From NCBI RefSeq assembly GCF_011075055.1, contig NC_058150.1, positions 11,871,408 through 11,935,407 on the forward strand: DNA of 64,000 nucleotides, written 5' to 3'. The first letter of the stretch is position 1. Every line of letters starts with the position of its first letter. This document shows positions 1-10,485 of the stretch, piece by piece. The DNA is from Mangifera indica. Taxonomy: Eukaryota; Streptophyta; Magnoliopsida; Sapindales; Anacardiaceae. Made by a program: the position numbers and the translations under genes. The notes under the pieces were generated by a model, which made no database searches, had not been told where the DNA came from, and saw nothing but the letters and a program-made list of their open reading frames with translations.

Positions 1-18
1 AGACCACCGAGAATTTGA

Positions 19-162
19 GAGAAATATAGAGAGTTTGAGAGGTCAAAGGCCTTGATTGCTACCAAAAGGAGATTGTCAGAGGAGTTCTTGCCATTTGAAA
101 GACTTGAGCAAACAACGGAGGATTGGTATGCAGAGGAAATCGCTTCTTGGTTCTGGGTTTAA
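19..162 (+). CDS. possible last exon of an unidentified gene (C-terminal end)
   Basis: Frame 1 is open for 47 codons and ends at TAA 160-162. It begins after a TGA at 16-18, so an intron boundary (an AG acceptor just before or within the first 30 bases) or the window edge must supply the start. The composition is protein-like (charged, few repeats, ending in a Trp/Phe-rich tail with the motif EEIASWFWV). The first 45 bases contain a near-duplicate GAATTTGAGAG / GAGTTTGAGAG, which blurs the splice position. I do not recognise the family. It could equally be a chance open stretch; that no transposon motif is visible in it is only weak support for a host gene. Confidence 0.3.
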   Translation, partial: EKYREFERSKALIATKRRLSEEFLPFERLEQTTEDWYAEEIASWFWV

Positions 163-970
163 ATGATTGGAATGCATGTTGTCATGTAGAGAATAATTCT
201 GGAATATGAAATGAGTGATTTGATTGAAGGAATATGCAATATCAGTGTTATGTTATAAGCTTCGAGATTGGATAATGTATCTACTAAATCTAAATATTAT
301 GATTTTGAAATCAGATGCATGAATTATATTGAATTGTTATATTTCGAGCATCCAAATGGGAATATGAAGCGGTTTATGTGATCTAGGGTGATAAAGACCC
401 ATTTTTCATGCGACAGGGCATAGGAACGTTCATTTAGTGGCAGTAATGGGCTTGACTGACGCTTGCGACGCCTATCGAATAGGCTTGCACAGTAATGAGT
501 TTTGTAAGCTGGCCTAGCTTGATAAAAGTGTGAGGCCCGTGACTTGACCTTATATACATAAGGTTGGGTCAGGTCCTACAATAATAGGTCGGGCTTGTGG
601 GCTGACCCATTAATTTTTTTAAAAACATTTTTTAAGTAAATTCTTTTTAAGTTATGTTTTAAAAATCATTTTTCAATTATTAAAACCCAAGATAATATCT
701 CAAATATTTTGTTGATAATTTCTCACTTGTGACGGAGGAATATCATAGTTACATCATGAAAAATATTATAACATAGTATAAATAAATTAATTTATATATT
801 GTACAATTACAAATTAAATACGATATATATATCATTTATCTATTCATCTTCAACGTTAAGATTTTAAAATTTTTCAAATATATTTTCTATGACTCGATTC
901 TGTAATTTGAATTTAGTTTTGACCCAGTCCTTCAGACACATAATTGCCTTAACTATGTTTGCGTGTAAAT
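163..970. other. non-coding stretch, possible 3' UTR then intergenic
   Basis: No open frame of note on either strand. If the exon at 19-162 is real, the first few hundred bases would be its 3' UTR. From about 600 the sequence turns strongly AT-rich and looks intergenic. A GGGTCAGG / GGGCTGACCC pair of short inverted motifs lies at about 560-610. Confidence 0.4.
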
Positions 971-979
971 TAATTAAAA

Positions 980-2090
980 GGCCAAATGACTATTTCTCAC
1001 CCAAGTTTTAATGCCAAAACAAACACACACCTATGAAATTTAAAAAAAAATCAAAGCTCTATCTATGAACTAATTTCTATTAAAATTTTATGTTAGAGGT
1101 AAAGATAAAATCGTTATTTTATTAATAATATTAAAAAAATAAATTTCATTAAGTTTCCCCCCAAGGTTTTAAAACTAATAACTTCACCCCTACCTTAAGT
1201 TTTCTAACTTTGAAAAGTAATATTTTCTCCTCTAAAACATAGGGCTTATTTTTTTACCCTCTCTGACCATCGATGATGATGCTTTCGCCTAGGATTGGAT
1301 TCAAACTGAGCTAATTTAAGCTTGAGCTCAAACTTGATTCAAATAAACTCAAAACAAGCTAACTTTAAACGACCTTGAGCCTACAACTTCAACATTTTCG
1401 AGGTCGAGCTTTGGAGTGTTTAGCTCGTTAAGCTCACGCACTAAAAATTTTGATACAAAATAATATTGGTTTGATTGATATGTATTAAAATAATGTCGTT
1501 TTACTAACAAGTTAGTATAAAGCTCGAGCTCGAATCGAGCTTGAGCTCGAGCTCAATTACATGTAAATCGAGCTGAGCTCATGTTTGGCTTGGTTTGAAT
1601 TTATCCCTGCTTTTGCTTGAAAACACACTGACCACCATCTTCTATTCCGTGTGCAACGAAAACGTACCTTTATCGATTTCAAACAAATCGACAAAGACAT
1701 TTCAATTCAAATGAATCAACGAAGCCTTGTTGCTTGGTCAATTCGTCTAGAATTGACAAAGCCTTGTCCTTTTGTCAATTCCAAACAACTTTTCCTCGCA
1801 TCGGAGAGATAAGAAAATAAACTCTAGTTTTTGGGGGATGGGAGGATATAACTTTTCAAAGTTAAAAAATTTTAAGTAGAGGTGAAGTTGTTATTTTTTA
1901 AAACTTAGGGAGAAAAACTTAATGAAATTTATATTTTTTAATATTATTGATAAAATAACGATTTTATTTTTGTTTCTAATAGAAAATTTTAACAAAAGTT
2001 AGTTTATAGATAGGATTTTGAGTTGTTCAAACTCCGTAAATGTATGTTTATTTTGACATTAAAACTTGGGTGAGAAATAATCCCTTCCTC
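980..2090. mobile_element. Mutator-like foldback element with 9-bp target duplication
   Basis: The 9-mer TAATTAAAA lies directly outside both ends (971-979 and 2091-2099). The arms (about 980-1260 and 1800-2090) are inverted copies: CTCACCCAAGTTTTAATG near the left end recurs reverse-complemented near the right end, as do the tracts around ATAAAATCGTTATTTTATTAATA. The left terminus GGCCAAATGACTATTT matches the better-kept relative at 27028-27798; the right outermost bases have drifted. Long inverted arms, a 9-bp duplication and no transposase fit a non-autonomous Mutator-like foldback. A hAT-type MITE is nested inside at 1290-1609. Confidence 0.8.
1290..1609. mobile_element. hAT-type MITE nested inside the foldback element
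   Basis: The left end TAGGATTGGATTCAAAC and the reverse complement of the right end, CAGGGATAAATTCAAAC, form imperfect terminal inverted repeats. The 8-mers just outside, CTTTCGCC (1282-1289) and CTTTTGCT (1610-1617), agree at six of eight positions, and both differences are C/T. Subterminal regions are full of GAGCTCGAGC-type short repeats, usual for hAT ends. The left end closely resembles the terminus TAGGACTGGATTC of the large hAT element ending at 62612, so that family may once have moved it. Confidence 0.65.
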
Positions 2091-2099
2091 TAATTAAAA

Positions 2100-2879
2100 T
2101 AATTATATATAAACCCTAATATATAAAAATAAGAAATTTAATTAAAATAAAAATTTTAATTGGTTTAAACAATATTATCCTCGCTTTTGTTGATTATATG
2201 AATAGAAAAAGTTTCATCAATATTGTCCATAGACGATTAAGGTGTTTTGGATGCAATATTTATTTAATTTTGAACTGATTTATACATGAAAAACATAAAA
2301 TGAAATTTTGTTTAAGAGATTAGGGTTTTTAAAATTATAGATAAGAGTATAATGAGTATTAACTTGAGATGTTAACTATATTTATATAATTAATAAAACT
2401 AGATTAAAATTGTTTAGTCCAATTTAAAATAAAAGGGTCCTCATTCTAATTTTTATATCCATAAAGCTAGGAATGATAATTCACAATTCTTTTAAAATCG
2501 GATTGATAATCGAAACATTAGTTCACAGTTTGATTAATTCAATTAGTTCAACCGATCATTGTCAATCTAAACTACTATAATCGAATAAATAATTATTAAG
2601 AATTGAATTAACACTTTATAACATTATATAATTATTCAATTAATTGATATGAGAATTATCTATCAAACATTCTCAAATTTACTACTATAAAACACCAATA
2701 TAACTTTAAATTTGTTTATTTATTATGATAATATAATGCATAATATTATGATATTAATAATTCACATAAAATATATCTGATTCATCGTGAGTTGATTTTG
2801 ACTCCAAATTTTGATAGTACAAACCCTTATGTATTTATAACCACATAAAAAAATTATTATAAACTAAAGTTTCTTTATT
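2100..2879. other. AT-rich non-coding stretch
   Basis: No gene, RNA gene or element end recognised. The sequence is dominated by A/T runs and short TTAATT-type words. Confidence 0.5.
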
Positions 2880-3660
2880 ACTCATATTTGACTCTTGAGT
2901 TTACTTATAAAATTTAAAACTTCAAAATTTTTATCATTTCTCCCTTCAGGTTTTAAAAACTAACATTTCAACCTATCTTTAAAGTTTGAAAAGTTTAGAT
3001 TTCACCCCTATGGTTTGCTTCCTTCTCTAGCCATCATTGATGGTCGACTCTTTTCACTGATCTTCCTTTTCCAACTACAAAAGATGACGAAGGACAAATC
3101 TTTGTCGCTCAAATATGGATGACAAAACGTCATCCAGATCTAAAAGAACAGATGAAGGACAATAGGACAAACGATGAAGGACAATATGACAAACGATGAA
3201 GGACAACGTTTCGTCATTTAGATCTAAAAGAACAAACGAAGGACGACGAAGAGAAATATCTTCATTACACCACCATCGTAACACCAAGAGAAGGAGGAAG
3301 CCAGAGATGACGTCGAAAGATGAAGTTGAAGAGTGGGGATGAAACTGCTATTTTTGAAAGTTATGGGGGGTGATTGAGCTTTGAAAAATATGAAAACCCT
3401 AGGTTTGGGGATGAAAATGTTACTTTTTAAAGTTTAAAACTTTAAGTAAAAGTGAAATATTAGTTTTTAAAATCTGGGGGTGAAAAGTAATAAACTTTAT
3501 AATTTTTAATATAAACAGTAAAATAACTATTTTACCCCTCCTTTTAACAGAAAAAATAAATTGAAGTTTAGCCATAGATAAGAGTTTAAGTTTTTTCATC
3601 TGTTAGAGGTGTGAATTTGAAATTAGTCTATAATTTGGGTGGGAAACAAATTTTAAAAAT
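2880..3660. mobile_element. decayed relative of the foldback family
   Basis: The right part (3410-3650) reads through the family's typical words (a run ending TTTGGGTGGGAAACA, the reverse complement of the family's TTTCCCACCC terminus, preceded by AAAATAACTATTTTACCCC). The left part (2920-3010) carries their inverted counterparts (CTCCCTTCAGGTTTTAAAAACTAACATTTCA). The outer left end and target duplication are not recognisable, so the boundary is approximate. The centre holds a minisatellite-like duplication (3128-3236). Confidence 0.5.
3128..3236 (+). repeat. 22-bp minisatellite inside an 84-bp duplication
   Basis: Three units of GATGAAGGACAATAGGACAAAC type lie at 3151-3172, 3173-3194 and 3195-3208 (last unit cut short). 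They are bracketed by direct copies of CGTCATCCAGATCTAAAAGAACA (3128-3150) and its near copy at 3212-3234. Slippage or unequal exchange within the foldback centre is the simplest explanation. The minus-strand open frame over it is a by-product of the repeat. Confidence 0.75.
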
Positions 3661-4059
3661 TACAAGGATGATTGGTCATCTCTGGTGAACATTTCAATAT
3701 TCAATGAGTCACCAAACATTTATACGAGGAATAGGAGATTTTTTATTATTTATTGATTTTTAATATTATTTTGTGGAATTAATTTTTTATTATTAAAATG
3801 AAGTAATAGATATAATAATATTATCATGTAAACTTAGACTTTTTTTTTAATAATTTTCAATCAAATAAATAAATAGTATAAGAAGTATTTTAAAATATAT
3901 ATAAATAAAAGATAATAACTTTTAAAAACTATTTTAGTTAATTAATTTTATGTTTAACCATTTCAAACAATTTAAAAATATTATTAATATAAAGAATATT
4001 TTAAAAAATATATAAATAAATTAAATTGATCAAACATAATATTAATTTTAACAAAAATA

Positions 4060-4660
4060 TTAGTCATACTTTTGAGTATAACTGGATGTATACATAATGT
4101 ATAACCATGTGATTAAATAATTTTAAATTAATAATTACCTATTTGTGTATAAAAAAAATCAATAAATTATGTATATCTATTTTGAATACACATTTATCGT
4201 GTCTTATTATATGATTGAATAATTTTAAATTAATAATAAAATAATATCTAATCACATGATGATATTTATAATTGTGTACCAATTTATATACTTAAAGTTG
4301 ATACGTATAGTATTGCTCAAAAAATATATATATGTAATGTTGTTCGGCTAATTTATACCATTAATTTTTAAGGGCATTTAATTAGAATAATATTGTATTA
4401 TTATTTTATTATTGTCAACAAATCACGATAATTATTTATTTATCACAATTTTATTAAACATAATATTAATTTACAATAAAATTATGTGTACACACTTTTT
4501 ATATACAAATGTGTATATGCATTAATGTGTTATGATGTAATTGAATGATTTTAAATTAATGATAAAATAACATCTAATTATTTGATGATAAATCTATGTG
4601 TGTGTATATTTATGCACAAAAAATATATATACATAATGTTACTTAATAATTTATACCTGT
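4060..4660. repeat. dispersed AT-rich repeat, two or three diverged copies
   Basis: A motif built around TGAATAATTTTAAATTAATAATAAAATAA, followed by TAATCACATGATGAT and a TGTGTA-rich tail, occurs at about 4150-4340 and 4480-4650, with a partial copy at 4070-4140. Related sequence recurs at 8430-8575 and 16905-17035. It has the size and composition of an AT-rich MITE-like repeat, but I could not define inverted ends or a target duplication. Confidence 0.5.
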
Positions 4661-5930
4661 AATTTTCTAAATTATCTATCTATCTTCATTGTAATTTTTA
4701 TTATTTTTTAATAAAAAAATCACATGAATCATAGAAACCCATTATGAGAAATAAAATTAACGGTTATTAAATTTTTTAGCCTCCTCTTCAAACTGTGTAT
4801 ACATATATACCACTCATCTCAAACTTTAAATGAAAATATTATAACAGTAATTCTTTTTTTCAAAATACCGCCATTAACGTGACCATGCAAAGACTTATGC
4901 AGAAAGATTCTCTCTCTTTTTCGTCAATCTTCTAATAAAGAAAGAAATTTCTGTAATATGAAAGAGAAACATGTATTCAGTTTTGAAAAAGTTTGATTTT
5001 AGTAGTAGATTTTAAAATTTTAAAGTTTTGATTTTAAATTTTTAATGTTTCTAATTTTAATATTAAATAAAATAGTATGTAAACTGCTTAAGTTAAATGA
5101 AATGAAACCAGGTTTATTGGGTTTAAACATTTTTCTGTTTAATTGGTTTTCATGGATTTGATGAATGAATTTGAACTATTGATATACGCTCTTTCATAAG
5201 CAATGGTTATGGATAAAATTGTGTCTCTAAGGTTGAGGAGCATGGCCCCTTGCCAAGTAAAGAAGGGAAAAATGGCAGCAAATCTTCCAGCCGAAAACCA
5301 AGTAAAAGTCTATGTTTGATTAAGTTTTATGACATTATAATGTTATATGCTAGATACTAGGATGGGCTTTTGCTTTAACGATAGGGTGATTTACATGTTT
5401 ATTTGTACGTAACTGTGTTATGGATGGAATAGTGTATGATGGAACCTTAGGAATTTTCATACCAGTTTGTAGCATCATGTTTTAGGGTGAAAATTACTCG
5501 ATCTAATATTATATCATGGTGTTTTTGTATCTGATGCTGGTATAATGGCATGCTGGTGCTGGTCAAATTTAACCAGGCATGATGAATTAACATTATCGAA
5601 TCCTTCTATAATTCAGTGTGAAACGTTGTAATTTGCCAATAATTGAGTAAATTCAAGTTACTCTATAATAATGATTTTACAATAAATGAAAATTGATAAG
5701 TAAAATACAACTCATATAAATTATAGATATATATTAATAATTTTATGTAATTTACTTTAATTTATTTTTGTCTGTGAATGGGTGTACTTACTTATAACAT
5801 CTTCCTTCAAAAATACTGTCATTTGGAAGGATACGTTACTTACATTATCTACAAGAGGATGCATTCACTTAAATTAAACATTCATTCATTCTGCATATAA
5901 TTTGAAAATGATAAAATTACTCTTTATTTA
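4661..5930. other. intergenic stretch with one short coding-like segment
   Basis: Mostly AT-rich. At about 5215-5320 the composition changes: base usage is balanced and two frames stay open. One is a 38-codon ATG frame (5203-5319). The other, offset by one, reads a Lys/Ser-rich segment containing GPLPSKEGKNGSKSSSRKP. This may be a lost exon, but no family is recognised and no further exons were found. Confidence 0.3.
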
Positions 5931-5955
5931 AGACATCAGTAGGAAGTGCAAAGGA

Positions 5956-5979
5956 TATTAATAATAATAATAATAATAA
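5956..5979 (+). repeat. (AAT)n microsatellite
   Basis: About eight near-perfect ATA/AAT units in a row, followed by AAAAACATC. Confidence 0.9.
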
Positions 5980-8125
5980 AAACATCAACTATGTCCCAAA
6001 TACAAAGTATCTAAATAAAATACTCCAAATACATATAAACACAATAAAAAGAACATATTGCCCTCTCGACTACCCATGTTAGCTGACCTTGAGCACTATA
6101 ACCATCACTCTCTCCTGGCACCTACAAAATAGTAAAAAAATAAAATTGTGAGTGACAATCACCAAATAGGTAGGAACTTGATATTACATTTTTATAATTC
6201 CTATTTTACCCTTTGAATCGATCCACCCTAAGTTGGTCATTGAAGTATTTCTTATAATTCTTACTTTGATAATGTGAACCTAATCATTCTTAACTATGAC
6301 TTGATATCTATTATGGTCTCTTAAATGTATTTAAAAAATTTTAATATTTCATCTCAGTCATCAAACGATCCATCGGAATCTTAACTAAGATGACTTGTTA
6401 ATTCTTATTAACTTAGGTGAAAGCTTATACATAACTATAACTGAACTAAAACCATAATTGACTCACTGATTGGACTAAATCGATATATGGGTTAAGCATC
6501 TTGGCCACGTGAATACACTTACTAACCAACTACGTATTGGACTATGACTTATAGCTCGAGCCTCCTATGACCCATTATACCATACTACGAGTGACTAGCT
6601 CCTATTGTGAACCACAATGCCGTACTACGACTGATGTAAAATGTATTTCACAGGTGCTCCCTCGTAACAACTTTAATGACACATAGTGATTGCAACAAAT
6701 CTCATGGTCAACTATCTATGGTATGATCATGGTAAGCATGAATGCAATCTTGAGCTATCAAACTATGTGTTTGGAAACAACTTTCACCATACCAAGTTTA
6801 ATACTATCCTTTCATGCTAGTGCTTTAGAGTCCCATAACCAAGCCAATGTTTCCAAGATTCATAAACTTAACTTCTTCCATACTTTACTTTTTCAATACT
6901 TTTTCAATCCTTTATTTCTACTATGTATGGCCATACACTATCAAGTGTATGATTGTAAGTCCATGTTGCATGCATGACCAAATGCTTATAGACGTACATG
7001 CCTAGCACATGGATGTACAGGCGTGCATGGTTGGGTGCATAGGTGTACATCTTTCTTTATACAAGAGTACTGTTCTTCTTCTTCACGATCATATACAAAA
7101 CCTATAGATAAATTTGTAATTTTGGTCTCTGTATAACTATGCATCTTGATACATGGGTGTACCCCACATCCTATCAATGAGTATGAACAGTCACACATGA
7201 CCTCCATATATCCATTCAATGTTTGCCACAGAAATATTACATACCATGTAGAAGTATATATGGCGTACGAATATGCAAATTCTAGAAATGCCATGATTGT
7301 GACTAACCAAAAAATGATTGTACATGGCATTTGAAAAACCTATTCTACGCTATTTTTAGGCCTTAACACGATTTCAATCAATTTCTAACCATTCTCAATT
7401 AATCCTAACATGTTTCTAATGTCTGAAGTACATGAAATTAAGTCTCAAATATACAAATCATGAATTATGCAGATTACAGATATTTCTAGTGAAACATCTA
7501 GAATTGCTTGGCTTGTCGGTTGATATTTTGGGTACACAATGTGCAATCTAGATTTTTCCAGGACTTGAGATATTTTTCTTGTATAGTGCCATGACTAGAT
7601 TTTTCAGGATATATAGGGGTTTGTATCTAGATATTGCCTAAGCTAATGTCTACAATACAACCTTTGTAACATGCAACAGGACACACATAATACAAAGCTC
7701 ATAGCCCCAATATACACACCGCACTCCTTTTCTCTGTGTTCTTATCCTTCACATATTTTGCTCCAACAATTAATCTTTGTTACTTTCGTTGTGTACCTGG
7801 AATGGGGAAGCTAACTTAGCTTTTGGTTTAGGGTTTACGGTTTGTCATGTAGCAGCATGAGAGTGAGCAACCTGTGATATAGTGCAAGTATAGTGGTCCA
7901 TTTATAGGTTTGTAATTAATCTCTAAATTCAATAGAATAGAAAATTAAGGGTTATCTCCCAATTTTTTTTATAAATGTTTTCTCGGTGGAGAAAAAATAT
8001 ATGAGGTTTATATAGACATTCATTGAGCCTATTTGGGTCTCTAATCTTGTATATTTGGTGCTTGTGATTTCCATTGCTCTAAGTGATTCGGTTTTGCAAA
8101 GGCTTAAAATTAGATCTCTATAATT
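5980..8125. other. unassigned stretch, perhaps old LTR sequence
   Basis: No convincing coding frame; the longest frames (up to 114 codons) lack any family motif and overlap on opposite strands. The base composition at 6050-7330 is less AT-biased than its surroundings and contains TACATGGGTGTAC-type near repeats (about 6990-7160), which recur at about 37140-37280. The segment 7520-7800 (CTTGTATAGTG, then CTTTTCTCTGTGTTCTTATCC) has the look of a retrotransposon LTR 3' part, but no primer site or partner LTR was found. Confidence 0.3.
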
Positions 8126-8129
8126 TAAG

Positions 8130-8575
8130 AACAATATTATATGTATATATATATTTTTGAATACATAATTGATACGCAGATGATATATTATAATATAATT
8201 AAGTATTATTTTATAATTATTTTAATATTACTTAATCATTTGATAACAAATTATTTGTATATATAATTATAACTTAAAAGTATATACATGTAATTTTATT
8301 AATAATTTAAATATACATGCACATATTTTCATCCACTTGGGGAGGTATAACGATTGTATTCTTCACAAACTCAAGAGTAATGGCAAATGGAGGAAAAATT
8401 TCTTCTTTATTTCTAAAATTTTAATATTAATAAAATTATGTATATTTATTTTGAATATAGAAATAAATGTATAGTTAACAAGTTATATCAAATAATTAAA
8501 TAATTTTAAATTAAAAATAAAATAATTCTAATTAGATAGTAATAGATTTTATATATATATACCATTCTTGTATTA
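8130..8575. repeat. dispersed AT-rich repeat copies
   Basis: About 8430-8575 shares the AATTATGTATATTTATTTTGAATA and AAATAATTTTAAATTAAAAATAAAATAA words with the copies at 4.1-4.6 kb. About 8150-8310 may be a further copy in the opposite orientation. Ends are not definable by eye. Confidence 0.45.
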
Positions 8576-8599
8576 AAAAACGAATGCTCTCTTTTGATA

Positions 8600-8986
8600 T
8601 TAATTGATGTTTAAATTGGTTCGCGAACAATAGATATGGGCATCTAACACTGGAGTCCACACTGACTTTCATTATTGTTGGAAGTAGGCAGAGCAACGAT
8701 TACATAGTCACAAGCCAGATTTCATCCAAGTTTCCTCATGGACCTGTAAATAACTTATCCTCTTTGGAAAAAAATTTCCTTGAAACTCATCAATAATTCC
8801 GACGTGAATTTTCTTTATCGTAATATCAACCGATGTGGTGATGGAGTCCAGACGGCTGCAAGTTGGCAAAGCAAAGACTGTCCTTTGAAGAATTATTATA
8901 TGTAGGCATGTGGAGTCTTTTTAATAAGAAAATACGAAAAGTTGTGGCATTCTTTATTAAAAAGGAGAGAAGAAAGTATGTGAGTT
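8600..8986 (+). other. possible 5' flank of the NBS-LRR relic
   Basis: Two partly similar blocks, one containing GGAGTCCACACTGACTTTC and GTTGGAAGTAGGCAGAGCAAC (about 8652-8698), the other GGAGTCCAGACGGCTGCAAG and TTGGCAAAGCAAAGACTG (about 8843-8882), precede the copia insertion site. Removing the copia would join this stretch to the leader of the NBS-LRR pseudogene at 16729 onward. Calling it a promoter or leader is inference from position only. Confidence 0.3.
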
Positions 8987-9361
8987 TGTAAGCATTAATA
9001 ATACCAGTTCCAGGATCACAGAAAACATATCAGGTTTACTGAATTTGACAATTAATGATGGTTTGGTGATTCGATGCACTCTTGGGAGTATACACGACAC
9101 ACTTTGTTGATTTGCTTTCTCGTTTCTGTAAGAATTCTTAAAGAAAATTGAATAGAAAGAGTTCTGTATTTCTTTTGTGTTTTTAGCATAAGTGTTCTCT
9201 GCTCCCAATGGAAGTTACACTTTATTAAATAAGAGAAAGAGTGACAATTATCTTTAATAACTGTCGAGGGAAAAATTGGAATATTGCATATCATGGATTA
9301 ATATTGAATTTGTAACCCTAATGGATCGGGTCAATCCATCATGGGTGGATCGGATCCAATA
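8987..9361 (-). repeat. copia-1 3' LTR
   Basis: Matches 16354-16728 along its full length. Read on the minus strand it starts TATTGG and ends TTACA, so the termini are TA...CA rather than TG...CA. The polypurine tract GAGTGGGAGA (plus-strand 9362-9371) abuts it directly. A minus-strand frame of 83 codons in it is shared with the other LTR and is not a gene. Confidence 0.93.
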
Positions 9362-10485
9362 TCTCCCACTCACACATGATGGGGTTGATCCGAATCATAA
9401 TACTCTTCTACAGAAATCTTACAGAACAAAGCAATTCATACTAGCAAATGTATAGTGCGACCTTGTGAGCAACCTGCACTTAAGAGCTAATTTACTATAT
9501 ATCTGTTACGAATAACATAGTCGCTTCAACCCAAAATAAAAATAAAGCGTTAGTCTCATAGCACCTCAAACTTACTTGATAACACTAGCTCCTTTTAATC
9601 GTTCATTTATTATTGTGTTATATTCCGATGTATCCATGATCAAGTCCAATGTCCTGTATGAGTGACATGATCGACCGACCAATGGACACAAATAATATAT
9701 AAATCTTCCTCTTCTACTCGAAATTCTCAATTTAAACTTAGCTGCTTTTTTAGTCATGTTCCATAGACCGAATCATTCATGGTCATAGGTTCTAAGCTAA
9801 GATAGCAACACTAAGAATAAACATCAAATAACAGCAAAGAGTCAAAAGGTACCATCATGAGGTAATCCTCATAAAGTCTCACATAGTGAAAGAGCAAAGA
9901 TTCATCCTTCCACTACTTTAAATGGTTGTCTTATTTATGTACACATGGTATGAATCATGTGCTACAATGTGTATCTTTTTAAAATGTCATTACCAATATT
10001 GTACAGATCTTAGTTCAGTCGTTGCATTCAACGCCTAACTTGAGTTCTTAATCATCTCTCCAATTTTACAGGTATCTTTATCTATTAAGAACTCACATCT
10101 GACATTCATAAATTATTTGGACGTAGGGAATCCAAATCGTTCATTTTCAAATCTATCAAGTTATGACCTCATCTTGATTAATCATCAAGGCGACATATCA
10201 AATAACTCATTTCTTGAGCAATTCTCATTTTCTAGGTGCGCTATTTTAGCAGCATCATTCTCAATAAACATGTCTCATCTTTGCACGCTCTCTTCAGCGA
10301 CAAAGGCGATTGCTCATGTGAGAAAACCAATCAAACTTGTATAACATTATCATCTTGTTGAGTTTTCAAAAAAAAAAATGTGTATTTCCATAAACACCAT
10401 GAATTCAAACACATAAAATAAATTTAAATTCTTTGATATTCTAACGTTGTGTTGCAAGTACAATATATACTCAACAAGTCATCTA
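9362..10485 (-). other. copia-1 3' untranslated region
   Basis: Lies between the RNase H stop and the polypurine tract. No motif-bearing frame on either strand; the 75-codon plus-strand frame at 10117 has no recognisable content. Confidence 0.6.

Noticed and set aside
6690..7334. Overlapping frames of 62-114 codons on both strands
   Set aside because: Mutually overlapping, without recognisable domains, and within repeat-like sequence.
8957..9294. Frames sharing the MGAENTYAKNTKEIQ start with frames at 16303-16661
   Set aside because: The similarity is because both lie in the two LTRs of copia-1; they are not a gene pair.
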